Shown here: positions 32,753-35,644 of the stretch, one piece after another
How positions within the stretch are numbered: the first letter of the stretch is position 1
Layout of the letters: every line of letters starts with the position of its first letter
Assembly (NCBI GenBank): GCA_934141475.1
Contig: CAKPCG010000018.1
Coordinates: 1 to 35,644, forward strand
Length of the DNA stretch: 35,644 nucleotides
Source of the DNA: an uncultured Clostridia bacterium
GTDB taxonomy: Bacteria > Bacillota > Clostridia > TANB77 > CAG-508
Direction of reading: 5' to 3'
The notes under the pieces: model-generated
The model's database searches: none
Told to the model about the DNA's origin: nothing
What the model saw: only the letters and a program-made list of their open reading frames with translations
Position numbers and translations under genes: made by a program

Positions 32753-34021
32753 TTATTTTACGGCAGAAAGTACCATTTTATCTAAATCAAATTCACTTTT
32801 TAAAACTTGATTTACAAAGTTTAAATCCATAACATCTATTTCTTCTAAATAGTCAAAAGAATTTATATCTTTCATAAAATCTGATAAAAACATTCTTGCT
32901 ATACATGTTACATCATTATATTCTTTTACATATTCTCCATAAACCATTTTCTTAATTCTTTCAAAGTCTTCTTCATTAATTCCGTATCTTTTTGTCTCTT
33001 CAACTTTTTTTCTAAATTTTTCAAATAGACCTTCTGGATCATTTGAATTTTCTGATAATAAAATATGGGCATAGTTTTCTCCAAACTCATATGATAAACT
33101 TGGAATTGAATATAGATTTCCCTCATGATATAGTTCTTTGTATAATTCTGAACTTTCACCAATTAAATAATTAAGGATTATTTCTATTGCAATATGTGTT
33201 TTTACTCTTTCTTTTTGACTTGGAACTTTACACTTTATTCCTATTGTAAAAATTGGTCTACTAATATTCATTTGTTGTTCAACGTTTTGTTTTACAATTC
33301 TTTCTGGTTCTTCTTCAAAAATTCTTTTTATTTCCCCATTTTGTGGTTTGTCTATTAGTCTTTTTTTAATTTCTTCAAGTAAAGCTTCTGGCTCAAAATC
33401 TCCACTTACAACTAAGCACATATTTGATGGATTATAAAATGTATTATAACATTTGTATAATATATCTTTATCTATATGACTTATTGTTTCTACAGTTCCT
33501 GTTATATCAAGCTTTATAGGATTTTTGTAATACATTGCTTCTAACGCATTTAAATATACTTTCCATTCTGGATAATCATCATACATTTTTATTTCTTGAC
33601 CAATTATCCCTTTTTCTTTTTCGACATTTTCGTCTGTAAAATATGGATGTTGTACATAGTCCATAAATTCGTCTAATGCTTCATAAAAATTATCTGTACA
33701 TTCATACAAATATGCTGTATGATCATTTGTTGTATAAGCATTTGCAGATACACCAATTGAGGTTAATACATCTAAACTATTTTTACCATTTTCCTGTTCA
33801 AACATTTTATGCTCTAAAAAATGTGCAACTCCTTTTGGTACTTCAATTGCCTCTGTTTCACCTGGCACTATAAATTTATTATCATTTGAACCATAACGAG
33901 TTCCCCAAATTATATATTTTTTTTGTATTTCCTTTTTAGGTATTATCATTACAGTTAATCCATTTTTCAATTTTTCTATATATAAAGTTTCTTTAACTTT
34001 TGAATTATAAATTGTTTGCAT
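32753..34021 (-). CDS. ymfH: M16 zinc peptidase, active subunit (YmfH type)
   Basis: A 422-residue insulinase-family peptidase with the inverted zinc motif HFLEH (H67, E70, H71), downstream glutamate E143 in GIIGQEIKMYDDYPEW, and NAYTTNDHTAYLYE. Family members usually act as a dimer of an active and an inactive subunit; the inactive partner is encoded nine bases upstream. ATG 34021 behind TAGGAGG. Substrate unknown; in Bacillus the homologous pair lies in the ymfF-ymfH locus. Confidence 0.9.
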   Translation of the reverse strand: MQTIYNSKVKETLYIEKLKNGLTVMIIPKKEIQKKYIIWGTRYGSNDNKFIVPGETEAIEVPKGVAHFLEHKMFEQENGKNSLDVLTSIGVSANAYTTNDHTAYLYECTDNFYEALDEFMDYVQHPYFTDENVEKEKGIIGQEIKMYDDYPEWKVYLNALEAMYYKNPIKLDITGTVETISHIDKDILYKCYNTFYNPSNMCLVVSGDFEPEALLEEIKKRLIDKPQNGEIKRIFEEEPERIVKQNVEQQMNISRPIFTIGIKCKVPSQKERVKTHIAIEIILNYLIGESSELYKELYHEGNLYSIPSLSYEFGENYAHILLSENSNDPEGLFEKFRKKVEETKRYGINEEDFERIKKMVYGEYVKEYNDVTCIARMFLSDFMKDINSFDYLEEIDVMDLNFVNQVLKSEFDLDKMVLSAVK

Positions 34022-34030
34022 TTTTACCTC

Positions 34031-35314
34031 CTAATTTCTCAAAAAATATATTGTATTTATTTCTACTTTTGATGCAATATTTTGAATTTGATCTTTTGTT
34101 ACTTTGTTTATATTTTGTTTATATTCTTCTATGCTTTCATCTATATTTGTAAGTTCTTGACCTAAGAAATACATTATTTGTGTGTCTTGTTCATCATCTA
34201 TTAAGTTTATTTGAGAAATTATACCTTTTTTATCATTTTCGATTTCTTCTGAAAATTCCCCATTTTTCATATCTTCTAATTGTTTTCTTATTATTTCTAT
34301 TGTTTTTTCAAAATTTTCTACTTCAATTCCTGCTGAAATCATTATATTACTTTTATATCTTACATAACTTGATGCTGCAGTATAAGCCAAACTTGCTTTT
34401 TCTCTAACATTTTGGAATAATTTTGAGTTTGCACTTCCTCCTAAAATGCTATTATATAACATTGCTTCACATCTTAAATTTTTGTCTTTTAAATCTTCTT
34501 CATTAAATAATATGTCACATCCTATTACTATTTTTCCTTGTGCCACATCTAGTTTTTCTTCTATCTTTTTTTCTTCCATTTTGTCTTTTGTTATTATTTT
34601 ACTTACTATATATTTAGGTTCTCTTTCTTTAATTTGGCTTATTTGCTCATTTTCATTTAAAATTTTCATAGTTTCATTAATTTCAACTTTTCCTGAAACA
34701 AATATATCGATTTTGCATTCACTTATTATTTTTTGGTAATATTCATATAAACTTTTACTATCTATTTTTTCTAGGTCTTCTATATAACCATAATTAAAAT
34801 ATCCTGCTGGTTCATCTTTGTACATTTCTTCTATACATCTTGTTCTCGCATATGCTGCTTTGTTGTCTTTTCTTGATTCTATTCTCTGTTTTATATTTTC
34901 TTTTTCTTGGTTTACATATTGTTCTTTAAATGCACCATTTTCTAAATATGGATTAAATATAATTTCTAATATTTTTTCTAAACTTTTTTTCAACATATTT
35001 GCATTATTTTGTGGAATAAAGTCATCATTTAAAGATTCTAAATAAAATTTAAGTACATGGTTATCTCCATTTTTGTTTAATCCACAATCAAAATCTGCCC
35101 CATACATTTCTTCTAAATTTTTGCTTATTTCCTCTTGTGTAGGCATATTTTTAGTTCCTCTTCTTAGTACTGCTGAAAGTACTGAATCAAATGTTACATA
35201 TTCTCTTGTTAATGGTGTTGTTAAAAATATGGCAATCAAATTTGTTTTAAATTTATCTGTGTTTATATTGTGGAGTTTTATTCCTTTTTTTATTTCTTGT
35301 TTTTTATATTCCAA
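34031..35314 (-). CDS. ymfF: M16 peptidase-like, inactive subunit (YmfF type)
   Basis: A 427-residue M16-fold protein without the HxxEH zinc motif; the corresponding region reads SAVLRRGTKNMPTQEEISKNLEEMYGADF. C-terminal M16 features remain (LGGSANSKLFQNVREKASLAYTAASSYV, with the R/Y substrate-binding pattern). It probably pairs with the active subunit encoded directly downstream. TTG start at 35314 behind AGAGGAA. Promoter 35343-35372. Confidence 0.88.
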   Translation of the reverse strand: MEYKKQEIKKGIKLHNINTDKFKTNLIAIFLTTPLTREYVTFDSVLSAVLRRGTKNMPTQEEISKNLEEMYGADFDCGLNKNGDNHVLKFYLESLNDDFIPQNNANMLKKSLEKILEIIFNPYLENGAFKEQYVNQEKENIKQRIESRKDNKAAYARTRCIEEMYKDEPAGYFNYGYIEDLEKIDSKSLYEYYQKIISECKIDIFVSGKVEINETMKILNENEQISQIKEREPKYIVSKIITKDKMEEKKIEEKLDVAQGKIVIGCDILFNEEDLKDKNLRCEAMLYNSILGGSANSKLFQNVREKASLAYTAASSYVRYKSNIMISAGIEVENFEKTIEIIRKQLEDMKNGEFSEEIENDKKGIISQINLIDDEQDTQIMYFLGQELTNIDESIEEYKQNINKVTKDQIQNIASKVEINTIYFLRN

Positions 35315-35342
35315 TTAAATCATTCCTCTCTTTTTTAGCCTT

Positions 35343-35372
35343 AGTATACTACATTTGCATATTATTATTCAA
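35343..35372 (-). promoter_or_regulatory. Promoter of the M16 pair
   Basis: Minus-strand TTGAAT (35367-35372), 18-base spacer, TATACT (35343-35348). Confidence 0.55.
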
Positions 35373-35379
35373 GTATTAT

Positions 35380-35429
35380 TTAAAAATAAAAAACCAAAAA
35401 GATACACTTATTTTGTATCTTTTTGGTTT
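35380..35429 (-). terminator. Terminator after rpsU
   Basis: A perfect 16-base stem (35414-35429 with 35391-35406) around a seven-base loop is followed by T-rich sequence on the minus strand. Confidence 0.85.
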
Positions 35430-35437
35430 CTATATTT

Positions 35438-35608
35438 TTAAAATTTTCTTTTTCTTGCAGCTTCTGATTTTTTCTTTCTCTTTACACTAGGTTTTTCATA
35501 ATGCTCTCTTTTACGAACTTCTTGAAGCACTCCATTTCTTGCGCATTGCCTTTTAAATCTTTTAAGGGCATCTTCTATATTACCATTATTAACTTTTATT
35601 TCTGACAT
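35438..35608 (-). CDS. rpsU: Ribosomal protein bS21
   Basis: A 56-residue small-subunit protein, starting MSEIKVNNGNIEDALKRFKR and containing QCARNGVLQEVRKREHYEKPS and a basic C-terminus (KRKKKSEAARKRKF). Complete, with a strong GGAAGGGGGG ribosome site. Its promoter lies beyond the right edge. Too short for many automatic calls. Confidence 0.95.
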   Translation of the reverse strand: MSEIKVNNGNIEDALKRFKRQCARNGVLQEVRKREHYEKPSVKRKKKSEAARKRKF

Positions 35609-35644
35609 TATTTATTCCCCCCTTCCGGTCATACATGAATGTAT

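Overview
The window is a very AT-rich chromosomal segment from an endospore-forming Clostridia-type Firmicute. The evidence is a forespore sigma factor (SigG), a Spo0E-like phosphatase, gram-positive replicative polymerase PolC, zinc-type S18, LexA, long-form HPF, the YmfF/YmfH peptidase pair, and an OLE RNA with its membrane partner OapA. I cannot name the species. Almost every gene lies on the minus strand. The exceptions are small monocistronic plus-strand genes at about 4.8, 10.1, 19.9 and 31.5 kb.

The most striking feature is a recurrent +1 reading-frame break at the rare codon CGG. ylmC (one site), sigG (one) and polC (two) are each intact from end to end if the C of an in-frame CGG is skipped, so that the following GGN is read as the glycine their families require. 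These four sites are the only frame breaks I found in conserved genes. By my scan the minus-strand genes contain no other in-frame CGG, although many ordinary glycine codons are preceded by C from the codon before (TAC GGA, AAC GGA and similar). The only other in-frame CGGs in the window are codon 3 and codon 11 of two small plus-strand genes. The simplest reading is that CGG is unassigned or very poorly decoded here and is crossed by a +1 shift onto tRNA-Gly. A systematic sequencing error is the main alternative.

Layout, left to right. 0-1.5 kb: ylmC and sigG, the same neighbourhood as in Bacillus; sigG has a Shine-Dalgarno-sequestering leader hairpin and a GTG start. 1.5-3.5 kb: topB. 3.5-4.7 kb: rpsF-ssb-rpsR operon. 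4.8-5.0 kb: small orphan gene. 5.0-9.5 kb: polC. 9.5-10.4 kb: mobile-element debris, made up of an inverted-repeat-bounded transposase relic and an IS200/IS605-like palindromic element carrying an 86-residue passenger gene; its right end supplies the last codons of dapB. 10.4-12.7 kb: lysine/diaminopimelate genes dapB (coupled to an HD-domain gene) and dapA. 12.9-15.7 kb: mltG, a membrane-anchored stalk/SH3 protein that looks like a cut-down GH18 spore protein, and lexA. 15.8-19.7 kb: a small membrane protein and smc. 19.9-23.3 kb: XRE regulator, ogg, topA. 23.5-25.1 kb: a small orphan, oapA and OLE RNA. 25.3-35.6 kb: a dTMP-kinase-like gene, an M23 peptidase, hpf with a structured leader, a SWIM/SNF2 helicase, a surface protein, a Spo0E-like gene, the M16 pair and rpsU.

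Functionally the region is dominated by chromosome replication and topology (polC, ssb, smc, topA, topB, ogg, lexA), translation (rpsF, rpsR, rpsU, hpf), wall and DAP metabolism (dapA, dapB, mltG, M23) and sporulation control (sigG, Spo0E-like). If CGG recoding is real, completion of the replicative polymerase and of SigG both depend on it.
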